This document shows, one piece after another, positions 41,799 through 50,588 of a DNA stretch of 64,000 nt. The notes under the pieces were generated by a model. It saw only the letters and a list, made by a program, of their open reading frames with translations. It was not told the DNA's origin and did no database searches. The stretch covers positions 1 to 64,000 of the forward strand of contig MSGV01000010.1 of the NCBI GenBank assembly GCA_001940845.1, read 5' to 3'. The translations under genes were made by a program, and so were the position numbers. The stretch comes from Christensenellaceae bacterium Phil7. Its GTDB lineage: Bacteria; Bacillota; Clostridia; Christensenellales; CAG-138. The stretch's first letter is position 1; each line of letters starts with the position of its first letter.

Positions 41799-41921
41799 CG
41801 CTTTCGATATTCGATTCAACCCATGCTGCGCAAGAGCTGTATCCTTATGGCAATATCATGCACTACGCATCATTGCCATACATGCCCCTTCACCCTTAGG
41901 GTCAGGGCCGCCGGATATCAA

Positions 41922-42149
41922 TTAGCAGCCGCAGCCATTGTTGCAGCCGCAACCATTGTCGGGTTCATCGCAGTTGTTGCAGCCAAATCCGCCGAGCAGG
42001 AAGAGGATGATGATCCACCACCAGTTGTTGCCGAAGCCGTTGCAGCCATTGTTGCAGCCACAGTCATTGTCAAAGTTGAATCCGCCGAGGAGGAAAAGGA
42101 TGATGATCCACCACCAGTTGTTGCCGAAGCCGTTGCAGTTATTGCACAT
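41922..42149 (-). CDS. tandem-duplicated Cys/Asn/Trp-rich membrane microprotein
   Basis: A 75-residue protein from the ATG at 42149 (MCNNCNGFGNN), with GGAGG 5 bases upstream; the frame to 42239 lacks a site. It contains two near-identical blocks, NGFGNNWWWIIILFLLGGF, each a Trp-capped hydrophobic segment, separated by CGCNNGC-type clusters and ending CGCNNGCGC. Small Cys/Gly/Asn-rich membrane proteins of this look occur in many Clostridia without known function; a link to spores or the envelope is plausible because spoIIID is adjacent, but unproven. Family not recognised. Confidence 0.75.
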   Translation of the reverse strand: MCNNCNGFGNNWWWIIILFLLGGFNFDNDCGCNNGCNGFGNNWWWIIILFLLGGFGCNNCDEPDNGCGCNNGCGC

Positions 42150-42445
42150 AATTACCTCCGTTTGGGAAGCCGCTTGCCTATATCGGCATCCCTCGTGGGG
42201 ATTTGATTTTGAAACAGGCCGTGCTGACCGCGCAGCCATGTTCCGTCCCCACTTTCTCTGTATAATACGCAGTTCCCCACTCCGCTGTTACACCTATTTT
42301 CTAAGTATTTGCAAAAGTTATATTTAAGTTTTTAGCGTAATTTGATTGCCAAGCCTGTAAATTTGTTGTAAAATTGGATCGTAGCTATATGCATTCAAGG
42401 CGTTTGTATGCATACACAACGATTATATTACGGAGGAATAATCTG

Positions 42446-43780
42446 ATGAATTCCAAGTTTAAAAATGATATCGGCATTTGTGTGCCGGAGCTCATGATGC
42501 CCGGCAGGGATGTTGAGCTTACCAAGTGGGCCTGTGTTGCCTGTGACCAATACACATCCCAGCCCGATTACTGGAACAAGGTTGAAGAGATCGTTGGCGA
42601 TGCGCCTTCGACCCTGCGCCTCATGCTCCCCGAGATATACCTTGAAAAGGAAGGCGAAGCTGAGCGCATTGCGGCTATCCGCAAAGCGATGAATGATTAT
42701 ATGGCCACCGGCACCCTTACAAACAGGGGCGAGGGCTTCGTTTTCACCCGCCGCAGCGTGGATGGAAAGACCAGGAATGGTCTTGTTGTTGCGCTGGATC
42801 TCGAATGCTATGATTACTCCAAGGGCTCCACGACCCTCATCCGTGCGACCGAGGGAACTATCGTTGAGCGCATTCCTCCCCGCCTCAAGATCCGCGACGG
42901 TGCACCCCTTGAACTCCCGCATATCCTCGTGCTCATCGATGATGAGAAAAAGACCGTCATCGAGCCCATTGCTGAGCAGCTCAATAAGGTAGAGCAGCTA
43001 TATGATTTCGAACTAATGATGAACGGCGGCCATATCGAAGGCTGGCTTATCAATGATGAAGGCATGGTCAGATCCATCATCGATGCACTGACAGCACTCG
43101 TTGATCCAAACAAATACGGCACCGAAATGCCACCCCTGCTCTTTGCCATGGGCGACGGCAACCATAGCTTTGCGACTGCAAAGGCGAATTGGGAAAAGCT
43201 CAAGGCCGGGCTCTCCGATGAGGAACGCGAAAATCATCCGGCACGCTATGCTCTCGTCGAGCTTGAGAATGTGCATGATGACGGCATTGTATTCGAGCCC
43301 ATTCACAGGGTGGTATTCAACGTCAAGATTCCCGAATTCATCGATGCACTCAAGGCAAAGCTCATCGAGCAGAATGGGGATTGCGAGATCGAATTCTATG
43401 ATTGCGATAACTGCATGGCAAAAGCTCAGGCAGCCGCTCCCGATGGCGCACACATCATTCCCATCATCATCAAGGGTCGGAAGGGGCTCATCATCGTTGA
43501 GCATCCAGCTGCGCAGCTCGAGGTCGGAACCCTTCAGAATGCGCTTGACCTGCTGATTAAGCAGACCCAGGGCGCAAGCATCGATTATATCCACGGTGCG
43601 GATGTCGTGAACGAGCTTGGCAGCAAGCCCGGCAATATCGGCTTCCTCCTTCCCCCCATGCAGAAATCCGCATTCTTCCGCACGGTCGTTTTTGATGGCG
43701 CACTGCCCAGAAAGACCTTCTCCATGGGTGAAGCGCACGAGAAGCGATATTATCTCGAATGCAGGAAGATCGAGAAATAG
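42446..43780 (+). CDS. DUF1015 family protein
   Basis: About 444 residues from the ATG at 42446 (MNSKFKNDIGI), with GGAGG 9 bases upstream. It has the DUF1015 pattern: KWACVACDQYTSQPDYWNKVEE, IKDGAPLE-like KIRDGAPLELPHILVLIDDE, the conserved FAMGDGNHSFATAKANWE core and ending GFLLPPMQKSAFFRTVVFDGALPRKTFSMGEAHEKRYYLE. Members are cytoplasmic proteins, often annotated HTH- or kinase-related, with no proven reaction. Some are neighbours of serine metabolism genes; none are nearby here. A strong terminator follows. Confidence 0.88.
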   Translation: MNSKFKNDIGICVPELMMPGRDVELTKWACVACDQYTSQPDYWNKVEEIVGDAPSTLRLMLPEIYLEKEGEAERIAAIRKAMNDYMATGTLTNRGEGFVFTRRSVDGKTRNGLVVALDLECYDYSKGSTTLIRATEGTIVERIPPRLKIRDGAPLELPHILVLIDDEKKTVIEPIAEQLNKVEQLYDFELMMNGGHIEGWLINDEGMVRSIIDALTALVDPNKYGTEMPPLLFAMGDGNHSFATAKANWEKLKAGLSDEERENHPARYALVELENVHDDGIVFEPIHRVVFNVKIPEFIDALKAKLIEQNGDCEIEFYDCDNCMAKAQAAAPDGAHIIPIIIKGRKGLIIVEHPAAQLEVGTLQNALDLLIKQTQGASIDYIHGADVVNELGSKPGNIGFLLPPMQKSAFFRTVVFDGALPRKTFSMGEAHEKRYYLECRKIEK

Positions 43781-43793
43781 TGGCTGAACAGAG

Positions 43794-43848
43794 ATCGGGC
43801 TGACAGATGGCGGGATTCGATCCCCCCTGAACGGCAGCCCGATTTTTT
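43794..43848 (+). terminator. terminator of DUF1015 gene
   Basis: ATCGGGCTG (43794-43802) pairs with CAGCCCGAT (43835-43843), followed by TTTTT. Confidence 0.8.
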
Positions 43849-43887
43849 CTCGGGAAAACTGCTTTCCCTTGCAAATTTAATCTTTAT

Positions 43888-44880
43888 ATGCTGGAACAAA
43901 CCCTTCATTCATTCTCCGCTGTGCTCATAGTCATGTTCATGGTTGCGGTCGGCTATCTCTTTGGTCGGCTAGGCTATATCAGGCATGAGCACAAAAAGCT
44001 GCTGACAAAGCTCATAATCGGTGCAGGCATGCCCGCGCTCGTGGTCAATACCGTATTTGGCAAGCTCAATTTTTCGGGGCTTGATAAGCCATGGCTGCTA
44101 TTCCTCATTCCTTTAGCCGGTATGCTGATCTCGCTCCTGATATCCCTGCTGCTGGCAAAGCTGCTGAAGCCGAATATCCGCCGCAGGGGCGGTTTTATTG
44201 CGATGTGCGCATTTTCAAATTCCGTATTCGTCGGACTGCCCATGAATACGGGGCTATTCGGCGATGCGGCAGTGCCCTACGTCATGGCATTCTACGTTGT
44301 GAATACCACTCTTTTCTGGACCGTCGGCAATTTTCTCATCGGACGCAGCGGAGATGCGTCAGAAGCCGATAAATTTGAAGAACCAGCGGTAAAAGGAGCA
44401 AAAAATGGCTTCTTCAAGAATATCAGGAAGCTTATCTCTCCGCCGCTTATCGCACTTATCATCTCCCTGCCGCTTGCCGCTCTTGGATTGAAGCTTCCGC
44501 AGCCCATAATACAGCTTTCGGGCTACATGGGAAATATCGTCACTCCCCTTGCGCTCTTTTACATCGGCTTTGCACTTTATGAATATGGTTTCAAGAGTAT
44601 GAAGCTCGATAATCATATGCTTGCTGTCATCCTCATGCGTTTCATCGCTGCACCCGCCTCAATGATCCTGCTTTGCAAGCTGCTTCACTTTGATGGAATG
44701 GCAGCGGGAGTTTTGATAATCGAATCCGCAATGCCCGTGATGACACAGGCGGTAGTCGTTGCCGGAGAGCACGATGCGGATGAAGCCTTTGTTGCGGGAG
44801 GAATGTGCCTAACGACACTTGGCTGCTTCATCCTCGTGCCGCTATTGATGCTCCTGATGCAGGCAATGGGAATAATTTAA
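43888..44880 (+). CDS. AEC (auxin efflux carrier) family transporter
   Basis: A 330-residue membrane protein with ten predicted helices, the N-terminal half (FGRLGYIRHEHKKLLTKLIIGAGMPALVVNTVF, CAFSNSVFVGLPMNTGLFGDAAVPYVMAFYVVNTTLFWTVGNFL) and C-terminal half (AAGVLIIESAMPVMTQAVVVA) typical of AEC proteins. Bacterial members export or take up organic acids such as malate or malonate. The ribosome binding site is weak. It is followed after 18 bases by the P-loop kinase gene, so the two may be cotranscribed. Confidence 0.9.
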   Translation: MLEQTLHSFSAVLIVMFMVAVGYLFGRLGYIRHEHKKLLTKLIIGAGMPALVVNTVFGKLNFSGLDKPWLLFLIPLAGMLISLLISLLLAKLLKPNIRRRGGFIAMCAFSNSVFVGLPMNTGLFGDAAVPYVMAFYVVNTTLFWTVGNFLIGRSGDASEADKFEEPAVKGAKNGFFKNIRKLISPPLIALIISLPLAALGLKLPQPIIQLSGYMGNIVTPLALFYIGFALYEYGFKSMKLDNHMLAVILMRFIAAPASMILLCKLLHFDGMAAGVLIIESAMPVMTQAVVVAGEHDADEAFVAGGMCLTTLGCFILVPLLMLLMQAMGII

Positions 44881-44898
44881 ATATTGGAGGTCAAGAAT

Positions 44899-45438
44899 AT
44901 GAAAATCGCAATCATCGGCTATAGCGGTGCCGGAAAATCCACGCTTGCGAAGCGTCTCTCGCAGCAATTTGGGCTGCCATTATTATATTTGGACACCATA
45001 CAATTCAAGCCGCACTGGACGGAACGTGATGAGGATGAGAGCCGTGAGATCATCTCCGGCTGGATGGACGAGCATTCCGACTGGGTTATCGATGGCAACT
45101 ATGCTCAATTTTTACAGGAAAGGCGGTATTCTGAGGCCGATTACATAATCTTCCTCGATTTCCCCGCCAGGGTATGCCTCAAGCGCGTCAAGCTCAGGTA
45201 TAAGGAATATGAAGGCCGGAGCCGGGAGAGCATGACCATGGGCTGCGAGGAAAAGCTTGATAAGGAATTCCTCGATTGGGTAAAAAAGGGCTGCCGTACA
45301 AAATATAAGCTCGCTGAGTATGAGCGCACCGAACGGCAATATCCTGATAAATTCATTCGCTGCAAGAGCGACAGCGATGTCGATAATTTCATTGAAGTGT
45401 TGAATCGATTTATGATCGATTCTCAAACTAGGGCATAG
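44899..45438 (+). CDS. small P-loop kinase (FlaR/topology-modulation type)
   Basis: A 179-residue cytoplasmic protein from the ATG at 44899, with GGAGG 8 bases upstream. Walker A GYSGAGKSTLAKRLS lies at residues 7-21. It continues LLYLDTIQFKPHWTERDEDE, WVIDGNYAQF and ADYIIFLDFPARVCLKRVKLRY, the pattern of the AAA_17/AAA_18-like adenylate-kinase-fold proteins called DNA topology modulation protein FlaR. The true substrate of this group is not established. Possibly cotranscribed with the AEC transporter. Confidence 0.82.
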   Translation: MKIAIIGYSGAGKSTLAKRLSQQFGLPLLYLDTIQFKPHWTERDEDESREIISGWMDEHSDWVIDGNYAQFLQERRYSEADYIIFLDFPARVCLKRVKLRYKEYEGRSRESMTMGCEEKLDKEFLDWVKKGCRTKYKLAEYERTERQYPDKFIRCKSDSDVDNFIEVLNRFMIDSQTRA

Positions 45439-45454
45439 GTGCATACCCATGCCC
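45431..45454. terminator. terminator between convergent genes
   Basis: GGGCAT (45431-45436) pairs with ATGCCC (45449-45454), followed by TTT. It overlaps the stop of the kinase gene. Confidence 0.5.
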
Positions 45455-45471
45455 TTTACCGAATGCTGTTT

Positions 45472-46575
45472 TTACTTTCTATTATTGTAGAAAAGCTGAG
45501 TCAAAAGCTGTATGAATCGCTCAACGCCATCATAATCGATCGAATAATACGTCCTTGAACCAACTCCCGCCATCTTCACAATGCCTGCGCTGACGAGCAT
45601 ATTTATGCTTTGGGAGATACTGCCGGTGGTAACCTGCAGCTTTTCCGCCAGCTCGCGTCCAAAACGCTCCCCCTCCGAAAGCTCTTCAATTATCCTTATG
45701 CGGTTCTTATTTGAAAGCGCATTGAGTATCATGCCCAACTCGTTTTCTCTTGTCGAATAAGTGAAATTCTTACGTTTGAAATACGCTAAAGCGCCGATAA
45801 AGCATTCTCCCATAGCTTCAAACTGTTTATTGGTACCCATGATGCTCTTTTCCGCTAGTACGATCAACGGATATATATTAACTCCTTTGAAATATTCAAA
45901 GTTTCCAATCCAAAAATAGCTGGCCAGTTCCCTTTCATCCTTAAAGCATGATAGGGTTTCTTCATATAATTCCAATAGAGGTTCATAGAGCTCCTCACAT
46001 TTACGGAACTCCGTTATCACAGGAGATAGCAGAGCGATCAGCTTTTCCGCACATACTTCGGGCTCCATCACGGCATCGATCAAATTTAGCTTTGCAGTCG
46101 GCGAATAGTCGCTCGCCCTTATCGCATTTATCACATCCAGGATATCGGCATGATCATCCTTAACCCTTTCTTGATATCCCGATTCATCAATCATCTCATA
46201 TATTTTATTCGGAAGTTTTGATGCACATCCCCGAATTAGCTCAAATGATTCATTCTCATCATAGCAGTTAAAGATTCGATTATCGCAAAGCACAAAGTAA
46301 TTTGCCAAAAATTCAGGCGTTATCTGCCCATCATTCTCCTCCATTTTGCCAATTGGTTCATACAGCGCAGCGAAATCCTCACTCTTCAAATCGACGGCTT
46401 CGCTCAATCTCCTATCTATTTCCATAATAATATCATAATATTTAAGCAGTCTCTTACCGGCCTCTCCCGCCGACCATATCATGTTTTTTATTACCGCACG
46501 ATCGGGAAAACCGGCAGCAAGATCTGCAAGAAAAAAATTAGCCTCAAATACCGGTATTGGTTTATGATAGATCAT
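45472..46575 (-). CDS. winged-helix (ArsR-like) regulator with large N-terminal domain, copy 3
   Basis: A 367-residue paralogue of the regulators at 17860 and 35283, closest to the latter by its N-terminus (EANFFLAD versus EAHFFLSA). Residues 280-350 form the winged helix (LSNKNRIRIIEELSEGERFGRELAEKLQVTTGSISQSINMLVSAGIV). The recognition helix differs from copies 1 and 2 (TTGSISQSI versus TPATVSHHI), suggesting a different operator. It is divergent from the LRR-dockerin gene at 46764. AGGAG precedes the ATG. Its N-terminal domain is unrecognised. Confidence 0.85.
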   Translation of the reverse strand: MIYHKPIPVFEANFFLADLAAGFPDRAVIKNMIWSAGEAGKRLLKYYDIIMEIDRRLSEAVDLKSEDFAALYEPIGKMEENDGQITPEFLANYFVLCDNRIFNCYDENESFELIRGCASKLPNKIYEMIDESGYQERVKDDHADILDVINAIRASDYSPTAKLNLIDAVMEPEVCAEKLIALLSPVITEFRKCEELYEPLLELYEETLSCFKDERELASYFWIGNFEYFKGVNIYPLIVLAEKSIMGTNKQFEAMGECFIGALAYFKRKNFTYSTRENELGMILNALSNKNRIRIIEELSEGERFGRELAEKLQVTTGSISQSINMLVSAGIVKMAGVGSRTYYSIDYDGVERFIQLLTQLFYNNRK

Positions 46576-46595
46576 CTTTGCTCCTATAGTCCGCT

Positions 46596-46616
46596 ATCTG
46601 GTATAAGAATCCAGAT
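46596..46616. promoter_or_regulatory. inverted repeat near regulator 3 start
   Basis: ATCTGG-N9-CCAGAT, perfect 6-bp arms, 20 bases upstream of the regulator ATG. A likely autoregulatory operator. The ATCTG half-site is shared with the palindrome beside regulator 2. Confidence 0.5.
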
Positions 46617-46670
46617 GGCATGATTTTATAAATTCGCTAAAATTATAGCATAAAAAAATTTAAAAATCTA

Positions 46671-46733
46671 TTGACAATGTCCGTTTTCGATGTTATATTT
46701 AGAATATAGTAAGCATTCATTTAGAGTTTGCTA
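46671..46733 (+). promoter_or_regulatory. promoter and inverted repeat of LRR-dockerin gene
   Basis: TTGACA (46671-46676), 17 bases, TATATT (46694-46699). Just downstream, TAGTAAGC (46707-46714) and GTTTGCTA (46726-46733) form an imperfect inverted repeat over the expected start point. Confidence 0.65.
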
Positions 46734-46763
46734 ATCTAATTTAAGCTAAAAGGAGTACCTAAA

Positions 46764-48560
46764 ATGAAGAAACTTCTCTCCCTAGTGCTCGCCCTCACGC
46801 TTCTGATGGCAGTGCTCCCGACCGCTTCCCTTGCACTCACCGTGCCAAAGGCAAGCAAGCCCTTGATAGTCAAGGATGGACCCGTTGAAATCAATGCAGC
46901 AAATTTCCCGGATGAAGCCTTCAGGGGCTATATCAGCGCGAATTGCGATACCGACGGCAATGGAATCCTCAGCGAAGCGGAGATCGCTGCGGTCGATACG
47001 ATAATTGTAGAGCAAATGAGCATTGCTGATCTGAGCGGCATCGAGTATTTCACCACACTTCAATATTTGCAGTGCAATTTGAATTCGATTGCCGAGCTGA
47101 ATATCAGCAATAATGTGGAGCTCATCGGTCTGAACTGCTCCAACAACCAGCTAACTTCTCTCAATCTGAGCCATAATCCCAATCTCCAATATTTACAGTG
47201 CGATTGGAACGCTATATCCTCACTGGATATAAGCAGAAATACCCAGCTCATTGGGCTGAATTGCACCGGCAATCAGCTCTCCGAACTGGATCTCAGCCAT
47301 AATCCCAATCTCTCCATTTTGAGCTGCGGAAGGATGAGCGCAATAACCGAACTCGATCTCAGTCATAATCCGGCGCTCACCGAATTGGTATGTCCCGGTA
47401 TTTCCATCCCCAAGCTTGATCTTATTCATAATCCCGAACTTGTCTATTTATATGGCGGCTGGAGCTCAATGACCGAGCTCGATCTCAGCCATAATCCGGC
47501 ACTCGAAGAACTCCATTTCGCTGAAAATCAGTTTATCACCGAAATTGATGTCAGTCATAATCCGGCGCTGAGGATACTGGATATCCCCCAAAATTCCATT
47601 ACAGCAATAGATGTAAGCAATAACACTTTGCTTGAAGCCCTGGAATGCTATAAAAATTCTATTTCCGAGCTGGATCTTAGTCATAACCTCGCACTCACCG
47701 AATTGAATTGCGGCGAAAACAACCTGACCGAACTTGATATCAGCAAAAATACCGCTCTCACTTCATTGAACTGCAATTTCAATTTCCTATCCGATCTTGA
47801 TATCAGTAAAAATACTGCACTGACACTTTTGGCCTGCTCCGGAAATCCTCTCTATCAGATCGATGTTAGCAGACATACCGCATTGACGAATCTTTATTGC
47901 TGTTATAACTATCTGACCGAGCTGGATGTGAGCAATAACACCGAGCTGACGCTATTGAGCTGCATTGGCAACTCACTTACAGAACTGAACTTGAACAATA
48001 ATATCTTCCTCAGTACCTTGATGTGCTATGATAATCAACTAACAGAACTAAATCTGGTCAATAAGCCTGCGCTCCAGAGCTTATATGCCAGCGGAAATGC
48101 ACTGACCAGCCTGGATTTGAGCAAATGCCCGAATATTGCGAATTTTGATTGCAGCAACAACAGCTATACTGCTGATTTCACAATCGACGGCGCTCTGGAT
48201 CTATCCACGCTTCCAGGGAGCTTTAATGCAGCAAAAGCTTCCGGATGGCAGGGCGGCAGCGTACAGGGCAATATTCTGACCCTTGATGAAGGATCAACGC
48301 AAGTAACATATACTTATGATTGCGGCATGAATCAACGGGTAACCTTCACCATCCGTGCTGCAGAAAGCAATCCCGGAGTTCCCGGCGATGCCAATGGCGA
48401 TGGAGTGGTTGATATGATCGATGTGACCCTCGTCATGCGCCATGCATTGAGCCTCATCACTCTATCCGATGATGCATTCGCACTCTGCGATATGGATGAC
48501 AGCGGTGAGATCAGCGTCAGCGATGCTGCGATCATCATGAGAGCCGTGCTCGGCTTCTAA
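46764..48560 (+). CDS. secreted leucine-rich-repeat protein with dockerin
   Basis: A 598-residue exported protein. Residues 1-25 are a signal peptide. Residues 85-455 contain about 17 leucine-rich repeats of 21-22 residues with the core LDLSHNPALTELNC, one of the longest uniform arrays in the window. An extra beta region follows (to about 530). Residues 540-598 are a dockerin (GDANGDGVVDMIDVTLVMRHALSL, CDMDDSGEISVSDAAIIMRAVLGF). LRR arrays of this type usually bind proteins or glycans. Regulator copy 3 is divergent 188 bases upstream, and two hairpins follow the gene. Confidence 0.87.
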   Translation: MKKLLSLVLALTLLMAVLPTASLALTVPKASKPLIVKDGPVEINAANFPDEAFRGYISANCDTDGNGILSEAEIAAVDTIIVEQMSIADLSGIEYFTTLQYLQCNLNSIAELNISNNVELIGLNCSNNQLTSLNLSHNPNLQYLQCDWNAISSLDISRNTQLIGLNCTGNQLSELDLSHNPNLSILSCGRMSAITELDLSHNPALTELVCPGISIPKLDLIHNPELVYLYGGWSSMTELDLSHNPALEELHFAENQFITEIDVSHNPALRILDIPQNSITAIDVSNNTLLEALECYKNSISELDLSHNLALTELNCGENNLTELDISKNTALTSLNCNFNFLSDLDISKNTALTLLACSGNPLYQIDVSRHTALTNLYCCYNYLTELDVSNNTELTLLSCIGNSLTELNLNNNIFLSTLMCYDNQLTELNLVNKPALQSLYASGNALTSLDLSKCPNIANFDCSNNSYTADFTIDGALDLSTLPGSFNAAKASGWQGGSVQGNILTLDEGSTQVTYTYDCGMNQRVTFTIRAAESNPGVPGDANGDGVVDMIDVTLVMRHALSLITLSDDAFALCDMDDSGEISVSDAAIIMRAVLGF

Positions 48561-48680
48561 ATACTAAAAGCATCCCCCTGTTGATGGACTGCTGCGTGAT
48601 TGCGGCAGTCCAAACCATTACACAGCATCTCTTAAAAAAATCAAATTAAGAAAAAATAGGAAGAAGCAATGAGCTTGTAT

Positions 48681-48739
48681 GCCGGAAAGCACCCCCTTTT
48701 CCGGCAGCATTGCGGCCTGACAATTAGGTCAGGCCGCAA
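48681..48739. terminator. two hairpins between LRR-dockerin gene and dnaB
   Basis: GCCGGAAA/TTTCCGGC (48681-48688, 48698-48705) and a perfect 12-bp stem TTGCGGCCTGAC/GTCAGGCCGCAA (48710-48721, 48728-48739). They lie between convergent genes and could stop transcription in both directions. Confidence 0.7.
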
Positions 48740-48772
48740 TATTGATATTGATTTAATACATTTTAGCAAATG

Positions 48773-50113
48773 CTATTCCATATCCTCCGCAAGGCTGACA
48801 TACTTGGTGAGCTCCGGCACCCAAAGCACCTTTATATTCGCAGTTGCGCCGTTTCTATGCTTGACGACGTTTATATATGCGGTATTGTCGCCATTCATCG
48901 CCTCTTCGGTCTCAGGGTAGACGGCGGGGCGGTACAGCATCATGATTATATCCGCATCCTGCTCGATGGAGCCGCTTTCACGAAGATCACTCATGATCGG
49001 CATATGATCCTTGCGCTTATCAGGCTCACGGGAAAGCTGAGAAAGGAGTATAACCGTCGCATGGAGCTCCTTTGCAAGTATCTTCAATCCTCGCGTCATT
49101 TCGGATATCTCCAATACCCTCGAATCACGCCTGCTCGTGGACTGCATGAGCTGCAAATAATCGATCACGATGATATCAAGCCCATGCATCGCCTTCAGCC
49201 TTCTGCACTTGGAGCGTATTTCGGCAACGGATGCACCGGGTGTATCATCGATGAAGATATTCGATTCCCCAAGGGTGTTGAAGCCATCTGCAATCTTCAA
49301 TATCTCGCCTGGTTCCAGCTCTGCTGTGCGCAGTTTCTGCATATTGACATTGCTCTCCGAAGCGATGAGACGCATGGCAAGCTGCTCCTTGCTCATCTCC
49401 AGGCTGAATACCATGACCGTCGCTTTCTCGCGTATGGCAGCATTCGCTGCGATATTCAGCGCAAATGCAGTCTTACCCGTTGCAGGGCGTCCGGCAACGA
49501 TCACAAGATCATCCCTCTGCAGGCCGGAAAGCAGATCATCAAGATCGATCAGGCCCGTCGCTATGCCGGTGCGCTTGCCCTGCCTCTGCATCAGCTCACC
49601 AATCATCGTATAGACGCGAGAATAGATCGGACCGATGCTCTCCACCGTATCCGAAGAATTGCGCATCGCGATATCATAGATCCGGCGCTCGGCATCATTC
49701 AGGATATTTTCGGTTTCCTTCGTGCTCTCTCCGGCATCCTGCGCAATATCAGCGCTGACCTTTATCAGCTTACGGCGCACGGAATAGCTTTCGACGATGC
49801 CGATATAGTAATCGACATTCGATGCGCTTGGGGTATAGAGGGCAAGCTCCGTGATATAGGTGCTGCCGCCCGCCGATTCCAGCTTGCCGAGCTTTTCCAG
49901 CGAATCCATAAGCGTTACGGTATCGATGAGCTTACCCGCATTATAGAGCCGCTGCATAGCAGCAAAGATATCCCTATGGGATATAGCGTAAAAATCCTCC
50001 GGCTTCAGTCTCTCCAGTGCACGCTCCGAAGCCTCGGTGGATAGGAGCACACTGCCCAGCACGGATTTTTCTGCCTCCATGCTATGTGGAATCCGTCTTT
50101 CATTTTCTTCCAT
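48773..50113 (-). CDS. dnaB: replicative DNA helicase
   Basis: A 446-residue hexameric helicase. The N-terminal primase-interacting domain (residues 1-110, PHSMEAEKSVLGSVLLS) is followed by a RecA-like motor with Walker A GRPATGKTAFALNIA, Walker B IDIIVIDYLQLM and the LSQLSREPDKRKDHMPIMSDLRESGSIEQDADIIMMLYR stretch. This is the normal chromosomal length. It is the last gene of yybS-rplI-dnaB, the usual order in Firmicutes, 16 bases after rplI. The gdpP gene often found in this cluster is absent here. Confidence 0.96.
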   Translation of the reverse strand: MEENERRIPHSMEAEKSVLGSVLLSTEASERALERLKPEDFYAISHRDIFAAMQRLYNAGKLIDTVTLMDSLEKLGKLESAGGSTYITELALYTPSASNVDYYIGIVESYSVRRKLIKVSADIAQDAGESTKETENILNDAERRIYDIAMRNSSDTVESIGPIYSRVYTMIGELMQRQGKRTGIATGLIDLDDLLSGLQRDDLVIVAGRPATGKTAFALNIAANAAIREKATVMVFSLEMSKEQLAMRLIASESNVNMQKLRTAELEPGEILKIADGFNTLGESNIFIDDTPGASVAEIRSKCRRLKAMHGLDIIVIDYLQLMQSTSRRDSRVLEISEMTRGLKILAKELHATVILLSQLSREPDKRKDHMPIMSDLRESGSIEQDADIIMMLYRPAVYPETEEAMNGDNTAYINVVKHRNGATANIKVLWVPELTKYVSLAEDME

Positions 50114-50129
50114 TCTTATTTGCTTCCCA

Positions 50130-50588
50130 TCAGCTCTCTAAAGGAAGCACCTCAACCTTGAACTGCGCATCGGTCTGCTCAAACATATGAGCACTGACTG
50201 TATATATCCCGACCGCCTTTATCGGCTCATCAAGACGTATCTTCTTCTTATCCACATCGATATCATACTGTTCTCTGAGCGCGGAGGATATCTCCTTTCC
50301 GGTGATCGCACCAAATAATCTGCCGTTTTCACCGCACTTGGCATAGACCTTGACGCTATAGCCCTTCATTTCGGATGCGAGCGCGCGCGCATTCTTCCGC
50401 TGCACATCCACACGATGCCTTGCGGCTTCCTTTCTGATGTTAGCTGAATTGATGGTCTGCGCATCAGCCGGAACCGCAAGCTTGCGCGGGATCAGGAAAT
50501 TATTTGCATATCCATCGCTGACATTGATTATGTCCCCCGCCTTTCCCGAACCATGTACATCCTGCTTTAACATTACCTTCATAATCAT
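50130..50588 (-). CDS. rplI: 50S ribosomal protein L9
   Basis: A protein of about 150 residues binding 23S rRNA, with the N-terminal signature VMLKQDVHGSGKAGDIINVSDGYANNFLIPRKLA, a long central helix and the C-terminal domain including GRLFGAITGKEIS. The first ATG (50588) overlaps the yybS stop (ATGA). The second, 6 bases later (50582, MKVMLKQ), has better spacing to GGAGG and matches the usual L9 start. Translational coupling to yybS is likely either way. Confidence 0.96.
   Translation of the reverse strand: MIMKVMLKQDVHGSGKAGDIINVSDGYANNFLIPRKLAVPADAQTINSANIRKEAARHRVDVQRKNARALASEMKGYSVKVYAKCGENGRLFGAITGKEISSALREQYDIDVDKKKIRLDEPIKAVGIYTVSAHMFEQTDAQFKVEVLPLES

Noticed and set aside
41938-42327. 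plus-strand frames with Pro/Gln/Leu repeats
   Set aside because: They are antisense to the duplicated microprotein; their repeats only mirror its repeated DNA.
47060-48170. Regularly spaced similar DNA segments, CRISPR-like at first sight
   Set aside because: The period of about 63-66 bases is in frame and encodes leucine-rich repeats; there are no identical palindromic repeats or unique spacers.
48770-50044. 424-codon plus-strand frame
   Set aside because: Antisense to dnaB over its whole length; composition reflects the codon pattern of dnaB, not a protein family.
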